Assembly (NCBI GenBank): GCA_946887385.1 | Contig: CAMPKU010000051.1 | Location: forward strand, 1-20,063 | DNA length: 20,063 nt | Direction of reading: 5' to 3' | DNA from: an uncultured Gammaproteobacteria bacterium | Lineage (GTDB): Bacteria; Pseudomonadota; Gammaproteobacteria; Rariloculales; Rariloculaceae | In this document: one piece after another, positions 7,291 through 14,642 of the stretch | Numbering within the stretch: position 1 is the stretch's first letter | Layout: the number at the start of each line of letters is the position of its first letter | The notes under the pieces: generated by a model | The model's database searches: none | What the model saw: the letters and a program-made list of their open reading frames with translations, nothing else | What the model was told of the DNA's origin: nothing | Position numbers and translations under genes: made by a program

Positions 7291-9878
7291 GCCGGAATTC
7301 TCTGCCGTGGCTTCAGCTCGAGCCACGCGGGCAGCGCGATCAACGTGGCAGCCATGCTCACGGCGAGGCCGAGCGCAAGCAGCACGCCCATGCTCGACGT
7401 GCCCACGTGTGCGGAAAATGCCAGATTGCCGAAGCTCGCGATCGTGGTGAGCGCGCTCGCCAGCACGGCGCGCATCGTGCTCGTGGCGAACAAACGTTCG
7501 CCGGATTCGCTGCGCAGCCGATGCACCACGTGAATGCCATTGTCCACGCCGAGCCCCACGAGCAGCGGCAGCGCAATGATATTGGCGTAATTGAACGGCA
7601 TATCGACGAGCGCCGTGAGCGCGGCCGTCAGCACCGTGGCGAGCGCGATCGGCAACAGCACCAGCAGCGTGTCTTTGGCGTCGCGCAACACGAGCCAGAT
7701 GATCGCCGACACCATGATGAACGCGTACACGAGCGCACGCTCGAATGCCGCCACCACCGTGGCCGACGCTTCCTGATAAACCACCGGCAGCCCCGTCGCC
7801 GTTTGCACTACGCTCTGCACGGCGCTGATGAAGCGCCGCGCGGCCGCATTGTCGCTGACGTCCTCGGCCGGAGTGATCTCGACCAGCTCGCGGCCGTCGT
7901 CGGCCATCCAGCGCGCGGCGAGTGCCTGCGGCAGATCGTTCCGCTCGAACGCCTCGGCGCCGAGGGCCGCCTTCAACCGCTCGAGCTCGCGGGGCAGGCC
8001 CGCCGTGAGCGCGTCGTCGAGCGCGCGCAGCGCCGCGTCGCGCTCGGCCTCGCCGGCTGCGGCATTCTGCGCGCGAAATCGTGCGACCGCGTCATGCAGC
8101 GTCCTCGCGGCCGGCGCGCCGGCGCGGGCCGCTTCGAGCTCGGCGAGCGCTGCGGCGAGCGCCGCGGCGTCGGGCGGCGCGCGCTCGAGCTCGCCGAAGT
8201 TTGGGCCCAAGAGCAGAGCGAGGTCCTCGAGCAGCGCGAGCTTTTCGTCCTGCTCCGCCGGCACGAGCGCATCCGTCGTCGTCACGCGCCGCACCTCGGG
8301 CAAAGCGCGAAGCGCGGCGGCCCAGTCGGACGCCGTGGCGCGATCGGGCGCCACGGCGGCCAGGTTCAATACCGGCGCGTCGCCGTCGGCGGCCAGCTCG
8401 AGCAGAGTGGTTACCGACTCGCTGTCGGGATCGCGAAGATGGATCGGATTGCTGTCGAAGGTGACGCGCGGCAATAGCGCAAGCGATCCCAGCAAGGCGA
8501 CGGCCGTCACGCCGAGCACGAGCCGCGGCCGGCGACTGAGCGGCGCGAACACCCGCGGATCGAGCCACGTGGGCACGGCACCCACGCGCGGCGGCGGGGC
8601 CCACCAGGCCACGAGCGCAGGCAGCAGCGTGACGCTCGCGAACAAGCCGAAGAACACGCCCGTGCCGGCGATCAAGCCAAGCTCCGACACCCCCGAGAAC
8701 GCCGTCGGAATGAAAGAGTAAAAGCCTGCGGCCGTCGTCACGACGCACAGCACGAGCGAGGAGCCCACGTCCCGCACAGTGGCCACGAGCGCAGCAGTGG
8801 TGGCTTCGCCGGCCGCCGCAAGCTCGCGGTAGCGCAGCAGCATGTGAATCACGTAATCGCTGCCGAGACCCACGTTGAGCACCACGAACGCGATGGAGAG
8901 CAGGTTCAGTTGACCGACGGCGGCCGCCGCAAACGCCGCCGTGAGCGACAAGCCGACAGCCAAGGTGACGAGCGACGCGATCAACAATCGCCACGAGCGC
9001 AGCGCCGCGTAGAGAACGAGCGCAACCATCACGAACGTGGCAGCCGCGCCGAGCCCTGCCCCGCGGCTCACGCTGAGCAGCTCTTCGTGCTCCATTGCCA
9101 CGGTGCCCGTGAGGCGCACGCTCACGGGTTCCGCGCGCCCGGCATTGAGCCGCGCGGCCATTGCGCGGATGTCGGCGATGGCGGCGGCCGCCGGCTGCAT
9201 GCGGCTGAAATCGACGGCCGGCTGCAGCGCGATGAGCCGGCGCGTCGACGGCGGCGTGCCGGCGCCGATGAGCCGGTCCCACGCCATGGGTTCGGGGTTG
9301 CCATCGGCAGCAGCCGCCACGGTGTGCGCAAGCTCCTCATAAAAGGAGGCGAGCGCGGCGTCGTCGGCGGCCGCCTCGGCCGTCAACGTTTGACGCGCCA
9401 CGCGCAGCACCGCCGGGCCGTCGAACCGCTGCTCGAGCAGGCCGATCAAAGGCTGCGCGGCAGCCAAGCGGTCCGTGAGCGCCGCGAGCTCGGCCGTGGG
9501 TAAATACAGGAGGCCGTTGCGTTCGAAGAACTCGCCCTCCCCCGCCGCGAGCGGCGAGCGATAGCGCTCGGGCTGCGCGCGCAGCTCGCGCAGCAGTGCC
9601 GCAGTGAACTCGTCGGTAATCTGCGGCGTGGGCGCATCGATGACGATCAGCAGATTGCGGTCACGCAGCGGAAATGCATCCCGATAGTCGTTGTAGTGCT
9701 GCCGCCAAGGCACCGTGGCCGCAATCATGTTCGCGCTATCGGTATTCACGCGCAGGTTGCCGGCCGCGTAGTAGGCCGCGAGCCCGGCGAGCGCCAGCGT
9801 CGCAATGGCCGCGAGCCGCGGCCGCGCGAGCACTACGCTCGCCCACGCCGCGAGCCAGGCGCCGATGCGCTCCGCCAC
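7287..9878 (-). CDS. hpnN: Hopanoid transporter HpnN, RND/MMPL family inner-membrane protein
   Basis: An 863-residue RND-superfamily protein with two similar halves. Each half has one transmembrane helix (about 22-38 and 453-470), a large periplasmic domain, and a cluster of hydrophobic helices (about 276-425 and about 710 to the end). The matching motifs GLGSDYVIH (about 337-345) and GLGVDNGIH in the second half carry the conserved aspartates of MMPL transporters. HpnN family proteins move hopanoids to the outer membrane. The start is GTG at 9878, backed by AGGAG 7 nt upstream; the hpnG stop TAG lies directly against that site. The stop overlaps the hpnA start. A REP-like hairpin lies just upstream and could affect its expression. 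An RND protein for another lipid is the only realistic alternative. Confidence 0.92.
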   Translation of the reverse strand: MAERIGAWLAAWASVVLARPRLAAIATLALAGLAAYYAAGNLRVNTDSANMIAATVPWRQHYNDYRDAFPLRDRNLLIVIDAPTPQITDEFTAALLRELRAQPERYRSPLAAGEGEFFERNGLLYLPTAELAALTDRLAAAQPLIGLLEQRFDGPAVLRVARQTLTAEAAADDAALASFYEELAHTVAAAADGNPEPMAWDRLIGAGTPPSTRRLIALQPAVDFSRMQPAAAAIADIRAMAARLNAGRAEPVSVRLTGTVAMEHEELLSVSRGAGLGAAATFVMVALVLYAALRSWRLLIASLVTLAVGLSLTAAFAAAAVGQLNLLSIAFVVLNVGLGSDYVIHMLLRYRELAAAGEATTAALVATVRDVGSSLVLCVVTTAAGFYSFIPTAFSGVSELGLIAGTGVFFGLFASVTLLPALVAWWAPPPRVGAVPTWLDPRVFAPLSRRPRLVLGVTAVALLGSLALLPRVTFDSNPIHLRDPDSESVTTLLELAADGDAPVLNLAAVAPDRATASDWAAALRALPEVRRVTTTDALVPAEQDEKLALLEDLALLLGPNFGELERAPPDAAALAAALAELEAARAGAPAARTLHDAVARFRAQNAAAGEAERDAALRALDDALTAGLPRELERLKAALGAEAFERNDLPQALAARWMADDGRELVEITPAEDVSDNAAARRFISAVQSVVQTATGLPVVYQEASATVVAAFERALVYAFIMVSAIIWLVLRDAKDTLLVLLPIALATVLTAALTALVDMPFNYANIIALPLLVGLGVDNGIHVVHRLRSESGERLFATSTMRAVLASALTTIASFGNLAFSAHVGTSSMGVLLALGLAVSMAATLIALPAWLELKPRQRIPA

Positions 9879-9884
9879 GCCTTA

Positions 9885-9890
9885 GCTCCT
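9885..9890 (-). promoter_or_regulatory. hpnN ribosome binding site directly against the hpnG stop codon
   Basis: The minus strand reads TTTTAGGAG-CTAAGGC-GTG. The AGGAG (9890-9886) shares its first bases with the TAG stop of hpnG (9891-9889) and stands 7 nt before the hpnN GTG. This fixes the GTG start and implies that ribosomes finishing hpnG cover the hpnN site. Confidence 0.75.
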
Positions 9891-10647
9891 AAAAGGGGAC
9901 GGATTTATTTTCCGCGTCGACGCGGAAAATGAATCCGTCCCCGGCCAGCTGCCGGCTAGCGAGCGCGCGCGCGAGCCGCTCGAGCACGGCGCTCGCCGCA
10001 CGGTAGCGATTCGCCAGTGTGAGCAGCGCGCGCCAGTCCCGCGGGGTTCCGACGGCGCGCAGCACGGCCGCCAGACGGCGCTCGCCGCGCTCATCGATCC
10101 ACTGCTCGGCATGTGCGGGCAGCGAGTCCTGAACGCTGTCCACCACGACGCGCAACGCGACGAACGGCACGCCCGCCCGCGCCGCAACCGCCGCGATGGC
10201 GGCCGACTCCATGTCGACGGCCGCCGCGCCCGTCGCCGCAGCCGCCGCACGCTTGGCCGCCGGAGACTCGAGCGCCGCCGGCACCGTCAAGAGGTCGCCC
10301 TGATCGAGCACGAACTCGTCGGCGAGGGCGGCGAAGCGGGCATGCCAGCTCGCGTCCACCGGCAGCGGCGGGGCGCCCTGCTCGACCAGGCGGCGCGGCA
10401 CCACGAGCGTACCCGCGCCGAGGCGCGCATCGAGACCGCCGGCAAGGCCCCAGGAGATCAGCACGCTCGCGCCGGCATCCACCGCTCGCGCTGCCGCGGC
10501 GGCAGCACGCGCACCGCCGGGGCCGCTCTGCACGACGTTCCATGCTGCGGCCCGCTGGCCGCGCAGGCTGTGGCATTCAATGCCGAGCGCGGCTACGAAC
10601 GCGATGCTGGCTGCGCCGCCTGAACTGGCGGGCTCATCAAACGACAT
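9889..10647 (-). CDS. hpnG: Hopanoid-associated nucleosidase/phosphorylase HpnG
   Basis: A 252-residue member of the purine nucleoside phosphorylase/MTA-SAH nucleosidase superfamily. HpnG removes adenine from adenosylhopane on the way to ribosylhopane. The family signature is visible as VDMESAAIA (144-152), with the later catalytic-type aspartate D170 in VVVDS and an early SWGLAGGL segment (65-72). The ATG at 10647 overlaps the squalene synthase stop by 11 bp. The last 17 residues (from GDGFIF on) come almost entirely from the 48-bp REP-like palindrome, so the natural protein end was probably replaced or extended by its insertion; the fold itself looks complete before residue 235. The gene is GC-rich and alanine-rich. 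HpnH, which makes its substrate, is in the same operon. Confidence 0.88.
   Translation of the reverse strand: MSFDEPASSGGAASIAFVAALGIECHSLRGQRAAAWNVVQSGPGGARAAAAAARAVDAGASVLISWGLAGGLDARLGAGTLVVPRRLVEQGAPPLPVDASWHARFAALADEFVLDQGDLLTVPAALESPAAKRAAAAATGAAAVDMESAAIAAVAARAGVPFVALRVVVDSVQDSLPAHAEQWIDERGERRLAAVLRAVGTPRDWRALLTLANRYRAASAVLERLARALASRQLAGDGFIFRVDAENKSVPF
9895..9942. repeat. REP-like 48-bp palindrome at the 3' end of hpnG
   Basis: Two 24-base arms meet at 9918/9919 with no spacer and differ at one position (GGATTTATT against GGATTCATT). Each arm begins GGGGACGGATT and ends CCGCGTC. The GGGGACGGATT-type core resembles repetitive extragenic palindromes tied to REP-associated tyrosine transposases in many proteobacteria; that link comes from memory of the family, not a search. 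On the minus strand the element encodes residues 236-251 of HpnG in frame. It is followed by TTTT, so its transcript would form a long GC-rich hairpin with a short U run. Confidence 0.88.
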
Positions 10648-11740
10648 CGACTCGTCCGGGTCGCTCGAGCTCGGCGCTTGCCGCAGTCGCGAGCGCCGAC
10701 GTGGCGAGCGGAAGACCGTCGGCTGCGCGCGCGAACATGAGCCGCAGCGCGCGATTGCTCATCAGCGTCAAGTTGGTGGTGAGCACCGTGGCCTTCACCG
10801 TACGGCGCGATACCTTCACCTCGCTGCCCGCGCGGAACGTGGGATGGCGGTGAATGTTGCGCAGCGTGAGCACGGCGAGCCCGATGGCCCACAAACAGAA
10901 GCGGCGAATTCCGGCCTCGCGCTTCGGAATCAAGCACGTGTATTCGAGTGCGTTGCGCAGGTGCGCGTGGCCCACGCCAATGAGCTGGTTCAGGCCGTCG
11001 CGAAACTCCGGCTGCGTGTGCCACGTTTCCAGTTGCGCGAGATCGAGCGCGCCGTGCGCAAACACGCTGCGCGGCAGCCAGCATGCGCCGGCCTGTCGAT
11101 CGTCCCAGATGTCCTTCAATATGTTCGTCATCTGCAAGCCCTGGCCGAACGACACGGCCAAGCGCAGCATGACGTCGCGCTTTGCGGCGAGCTCCGGGCA
11201 ATGCAAAGAGAAGAGCTCGGTGCACATCTCTCCCACCACGCCGGCGACGTAGTAGCAGTACTCGGCGAGCTCGTCCAAATCCTCGAGCCCGCGCAAGCTC
11301 TTGTTGCGCTGAAACTCCGGCATGCCGCGGCACATGATCGACACGCAGCGCGTGAGCGCCGCGCGTTCGTCCATGCTGAAGCCGTGCGTAACGCGGATGA
11401 CGGCGGCGGTGTTGCGAACGAGATCGCGCTCGGCCGGCAACACACGCTGGGACAGAAGCGGCTCGAGATCGCGCGCGAACTCGCCGCCGTCGTGGTCGGC
11501 TTTCACCACGGCGACGAAGCGCGCATGAAACTGCGACTTCTGCTCGTGCGTTAGGCCGGGATCGTCCTCGATCGTGTCGGCGATGCGGCACAGCAAGTAC
11601 GCGTTGGTCATCACCACGGCCAGCGCATCGGGCAGCACGGGAATCGTGAGAGCGAACGTGCGAGAGACGCCCGGCAGAATTCCGCGCTGATAAGCTAGAT
11701 CGTCGGCGGACGCGCGGATTGTTGGGCTCGATTCAGTCAC
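10637..11740 (-). CDS. sqs: Squalene synthase (farnesyl-diphosphate farnesyltransferase type)
   Basis: A 367-residue all-alpha isoprenoid synthase that condenses two farnesyl diphosphates to squalene. The first aspartate-rich motif is DTIED (55-59), after SRTFALTIPVLP. The second is MTNILKDIWDDR (204-215). The middle segment YCYYVAGVVGEMCTELF (161-177) resembles the one-enzyme eukaryote-type and Methylococcus-type squalene synthases more than HpnC or HpnD. No hpnC/D/E is seen nearby, in line with a one-enzyme route. The start is uncertain: GTG at 11740 (or the adjacent GTG at 11743) is chosen because the conserved region begins soon after. An ATG at 11806 would add 22 residues and run into the divergent ispA. 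It is probably the first gene of the operon. A phytoene-type synthase is possible but less likely. Confidence 0.9.
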   Translation of the reverse strand: MTESSPTIRASADDLAYQRGILPGVSRTFALTIPVLPDALAVVMTNAYLLCRIADTIEDDPGLTHEQKSQFHARFVAVVKADHDGGEFARDLEPLLSQRVLPAERDLVRNTAAVIRVTHGFSMDERAALTRCVSIMCRGMPEFQRNKSLRGLEDLDELAEYCYYVAGVVGEMCTELFSLHCPELAAKRDVMLRLAVSFGQGLQMTNILKDIWDDRQAGACWLPRSVFAHGALDLAQLETWHTQPEFRDGLNQLIGVGHAHLRNALEYTCLIPKREAGIRRFCLWAIGLAVLTLRNIHRHPTFRAGSEVKVSRRTVKATVLTTNLTLMSNRALRLMFARAADGLPLATSALATAASAELERPGRVDVV

Positions 11741-11786
11741 CACGCAGGCTCGCGTCGGACACGCCGTTTCGGTGTTAGGATGGCTC

Positions 11787-11798
11787 GCGATGATAACA
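11787..11798 (-). promoter_or_regulatory. Candidate extended -10 promoter for the squalene synthase/hopanoid/mevalonate operon
   Basis: On the minus strand TGTTATCAT (11798-11790) fits the extended -10 form TGnTATAAT with one mismatch. It lies about 50 nt before the squalene synthase GTG. No convincing -35 box is seen, which extended -10 promoters can tolerate. The same bases hold the ispA start codon on the other strand, so the two divergent genes share this short region. This is a sequence match only. Confidence 0.3.
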
Positions 11799-12695
11799 CG
11801 GGGCACCTCCGTCGCATTCTCGCAACGTCTCGATCATTACCGTAGCAGAGTCGACCGCAAGCTCGCCGAAGCTTTGCGCGGCGACCATGTTCCCGAACGA
11901 TTGCTCGACGCCATGCGCTACTCCGTGCTCGGCGGCGGTAAGCGCGTTCGTCCGCTGCTGGTGTATGCGAGCGGTGAGCTCGTCGGCGCGCCGGAACCGT
12001 CGCTCGATGCAATCGCCGCAGCCGTCGAGCTGATCCACGCTTACTCGCTCATCCACGACGACTTGCCGGCCATGGACGACGACGATTTGCGGCGCGGCCG
12101 CCCCACCGTTCATCGTCAGTTCGACGAGGCGACGGCGATCCTGGCCGGGGATGCGCTGCAAGCGTTGGCATTCGAGGTGCTGGCCGCCGATCCGGCGCTC
12201 ACCGGCCGAGCGGAACCTTTGGTCAAGCTCATCGCGTGGCTGGCGCAGGCAGCCGGGCCGGCGGGCATGGTCGGCGGCCAAGCGCTCGATATGGCGGCCG
12301 AAGGCCTGCGCCTCGACGAGCATGGCCTCGAGCGCATCCACCGCGGCAAGACGGGCGCCCTGATTCGGGCGGCCATCATGATGCCGAGCGAGCTCGGCAC
12401 TTTGAGCGCCGAGCAACGCGCCAGCCTCGACGTGTTCGCCAGCGACATCGGGCTCGTGTTTCAGATCCGCGACGACTTGCTCGAAGTGGAGCAAGACACG
12501 GCCACTCTGGGCAAGAACGCCGGCAGCGACGCGGGCAACGATAAATCCACGTATCCCTCCACGCTCGGCATGGAGGGCGCGCGCCGTCGCGCCGCGCAGA
12601 CTCACGAGCGCGCCGTCACGGCGCTGCGCACGCTCGGCCCGAGTGCGGCGGGCCTCGAGTGGCTGTCGGAGTTCATCCTGAGCCGCTCGTATTGA
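11790..12695 (+). CDS. ispA: Farnesyl diphosphate synthase (geranyltranstransferase)
   Basis: A 301-residue trans-prenyltransferase that builds geranyl and farnesyl diphosphate from IPP and DMAPP in the cytosol. The first aspartate-rich motif is HDDLPAMDDDDLRRGRPT (about 89-106). GGQALDM, IHRGKTGALIRAA and the second motif DDLLEVEQDTATLGK (228-242) follow the E. coli IspA pattern closely. The second motif is DDLLE rather than DDxxD, a small change. The ATG at 11790 is preferred, with AGGA 9 nt upstream; a GTG at 11772 is possible. It is divergent from the squalene synthase operon by 49 bp and convergent with apt by 12 bp. In many gammaproteobacteria ispA sits with xseB and dxs; here no dxs is present, which fits a mevalonate-based supply. 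Confidence 0.97.
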   Translation: MITRGTSVAFSQRLDHYRSRVDRKLAEALRGDHVPERLLDAMRYSVLGGGKRVRPLLVYASGELVGAPEPSLDAIAAAVELIHAYSLIHDDLPAMDDDDLRRGRPTVHRQFDEATAILAGDALQALAFEVLAADPALTGRAEPLVKLIAWLAQAAGPAGMVGGQALDMAAEGLRLDEHGLERIHRGKTGALIRAAIMMPSELGTLSAEQRASLDVFASDIGLVFQIRDDLLEVEQDTATLGKNAGSDAGNDKSTYPSTLGMEGARRRAAQTHERAVTALRTLGPSAAGLEWLSEFILSRSY

Positions 12696-12707
12696 GCGGC
12701 GCCCGCA

Positions 12708-13229
12708 TCAATAGGTGATCAAGCTCACGACCTCGAGCCCGGGCAGCTTGTCGCGGCCGTGCAAGAACTCGAGCTCGATCAAGAACAGGCAGGCGGCAAC
12801 CGTCGCGTTCTGCTGCGCCACGATGCTGGCCACGGCCGCCGCGGTGCCGCCTGTGGCGATGATGTCGTCGACGATGAGATAGCGGCCGCCGCTGCGAATG
12901 GCGTCGGTGTGCAGCTCGAGATGGTCGAACCCGTACTCGAGCTCATAGCGAACCGTGAGCGCGGCGCGCGGCAGCTTGCCGCGCTTGCGCACGAGGTGCA
13001 GCGGTAAACCCAGCTTCAACGCGAGCGGCGCACCGACGATGAAGCCGCGCGACTCGATGGCAAGCACGCCGTCGCAGCGCAAGCGCGCGCCGTGCTCGGC
13101 AAGTTGCTCCACCACCGCGCCGAGCGCAGCGGGGTTTGCGAGCACCGGCGTAATGTCCTTGAAGACGATGCCGGGCTTCGGGAAATCGGGCACGTCGACG
13201 ATCAGCGACTTGATCTGTAGCGGGCTCAT
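12708..13229 (-). CDS. apt: Adenine phosphoribosyltransferase
   Basis: A 173-residue type I phosphoribosyltransferase that converts adenine and PRPP to AMP. Visible features are DFPKPGIVFKDITPVL (about 15-30), ESRGFI (59-64), VRKRGKLP (80-87) and the PRPP-binding loop LIVDDIIATGGTAAA (118-132). The start at 13229 matches the usual family start and has AAGGAG about 13 nt upstream, slightly long. A frame extension to 13355 would overlap the divergent sulfotransferase and has no family support. The C-terminus is a little shorter than in E. coli. It lies beside the hopanoid region, whose HpnG step releases adenine; a metabolic tie is inferred and not required, since apt is a housekeeping gene. 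Confidence 0.96.
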   Translation of the reverse strand: MSPLQIKSLIVDVPDFPKPGIVFKDITPVLANPAALGAVVEQLAEHGARLRCDGVLAIESRGFIVGAPLALKLGLPLHLVRKRGKLPRAALTVRYELEYGFDHLELHTDAIRSGGRYLIVDDIIATGGTAAAVASIVAQQNATVAACLFLIELEFLHGRDKLPGLEVVSLITY

Positions 13230-13293
13230 TGCTGCGTCGCAACTCCTTAGGACACAATGCCGGCGTCGAATAGTAGCAAACCCCTTCTCACCG

Positions 13294-14532
13294 ATGACTT
13301 TCTCGCAGGCCTGTGTCAGGACCGCGGTGCGCGGCTTGAACATGGGCGGCCGCACATTGCGCCGGCTCGGCGTCGAGACGCCGACGCTCGATGCCGAAGC
13401 GCTGCATCGCGCTGCGCGCCGCCGCGCGGGCTCGAGCAGCTACGGCGCGTGGGATTTCGCGGAGCCGCTCGACCGGCTGCTCAAGTCGTACCGCGACGAG
13501 GCCAAGCTCTCCACGCTCGGCAGAATCACCGTGCGCGAGCTCCTCGTGAGCTTGCTCGACAATCTGCTCCGCATGGAAGCCGAGCGCGCCGCCAATCCCG
13601 CCATCGAACGGCAGCGCGTGGCGTCCCCCGTGTTCATCATCGGCCTGCCGCGCACCGGCACCACGCACCTGCACGGCTTGATCAGCGAGGACCCGGCGAA
13701 TCGCGCGCCGCTGACGTGGGAGGTGATGTATCCGGCCGCATCGCGTTCGGTGGACGATGTCGCACGCGCGCGCGCGCAGACGGCGGCGCGACTCGCGTGG
13801 GCCGACCGGCTGGCTCCGGAGTTCATGCGCATCCACCCGATCGCTGCAGATTTACCGCAAGAGTGCATCGCGATCACGGCGCAAGCGTTCATGAGCATCC
13901 AGTTCCACACCACTCACGACGTGCGCTCGTACCAGGACTGGCTCGAAGAGGCGCCGCAGACGCTCGGCTTCGACTTTCACTATCGCTTCCTGCAGCACTT
14001 GCAAGCGAAAAGCCCCGGCGATCGTTGGGTGCTGAAGGCGCCGGGCCACTTGTTCGCGCTCGAAGGCTTGCTCGAGCGCTACCCCGATGCGCGCATCATC
14101 CACACGCATCGCGATCCGCTGCGAGTAATGGCCTCCATGGCGAGCCATGCCACGGTGCTGCGGCGCGCGTTCAGCGACAGCACCGATCCGCAACGCATTG
14201 CCGCCGATTGGGCGGATCGCTGGGCGCGCGCGCTCGAAAAATTCTTGCGGGTGCGAGATCGGGCGCCGCCGTCACAATTTTTGGATGTGCCGTTCGAATC
14301 CATCGAGACCGATCCGTTCGGTACCGCCGAGCGCGTGTACGACTTTCTCGGCTGGCCGTTCACCGCGGATGCGCGTACCGCGATGGGCAACTTCCTGTCA
14401 GCCAACCCGAAGAACAAACATGGTGTGCATAGCTACACACTCGAGCAGTTCGGCTTGAGCCGCCAGACGGAAGCGGCACGCTTCGCGAGCTACTGCGAAC
14501 GGTTTCGGATTCCGACTCGCCGCGAGCGGTAA
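13294..14532 (+). CDS. Sulfotransferase family protein (PAPS-dependent type)
   Basis: A 412-residue protein of the large bacterial sulfotransferase family, expected to move a sulfo group from PAPS to a hydroxyl or amine acceptor. The 5'-phosphosulfate loop is visible as VFIIGLPRTGTTHLHGLI (113-130). The 3'-phosphate region is RIIHTHRDPLRVMASM (267-282), with WVLKAPGHLFAL (245-256) before it. The N-terminal helical part with LDAEALHRAARRR and LRMEAERAAN is common in this uncharacterised subgroup. The start is uncertain: ATG at 13294 is chosen, ATG at 13342 is possible, and neither has a strong Shine-Dalgarno. The frame is open further upstream, but that part runs antisense to apt. The acceptor is unknown. 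A link to hopanoids or other lipids would be speculation based only on location. Confidence 0.85.
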   Translation: MTFSQACVRTAVRGLNMGGRTLRRLGVETPTLDAEALHRAARRRAGSSSYGAWDFAEPLDRLLKSYRDEAKLSTLGRITVRELLVSLLDNLLRMEAERAANPAIERQRVASPVFIIGLPRTGTTHLHGLISEDPANRAPLTWEVMYPAASRSVDDVARARAQTAARLAWADRLAPEFMRIHPIAADLPQECIAITAQAFMSIQFHTTHDVRSYQDWLEEAPQTLGFDFHYRFLQHLQAKSPGDRWVLKAPGHLFALEGLLERYPDARIIHTHRDPLRVMASMASHATVLRRAFSDSTDPQRIAADWADRWARALEKFLRVRDRAPPSQFLDVPFESIETDPFGTAERVYDFLGWPFTADARTAMGNFLSANPKNKHGVHSYTLEQFGLSRQTEAARFASYCERFRIPTRRER

Positions 14533-14642
14533 ACCTCGAAAAAAACGGGGACTCCCTTCTTCCGCGCTTATGGTATGTTTCGCCGGGATTTCGTCGAAAC
14601 GCGGGTTTTTCCGCGGTTTTCTAACAACACCAGGAGTCGAGT

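Noticed and set aside
11741..11806. Longer N-terminus for squalene synthase from ATG at 11806
   Set aside because: It would overlap the divergent ispA start and ribosome binding site, and the extra residues show no resemblance to the family.
12696..12707. Terminator between convergent ispA and apt
   Set aside because: The 12-bp gap has no stem with a T run; termination must happen inside the opposing genes or not at all.
12955..13293. Upstream extension of the sulfotransferase frame
   Set aside because: This part lies antisense to apt, which has clear family motifs. The added residues look like random high-GC translation, so a start at 13294 or 13342 is preferred.
14545..14560. GGGGACTCCCTTCTT stretch before the HU-like gene as a second REP element
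   Set aside because: It shares only GGGGAC with the palindrome at 9895-9942 and no matching inverted arm is found nearby, so it cannot be supported as a repeat.
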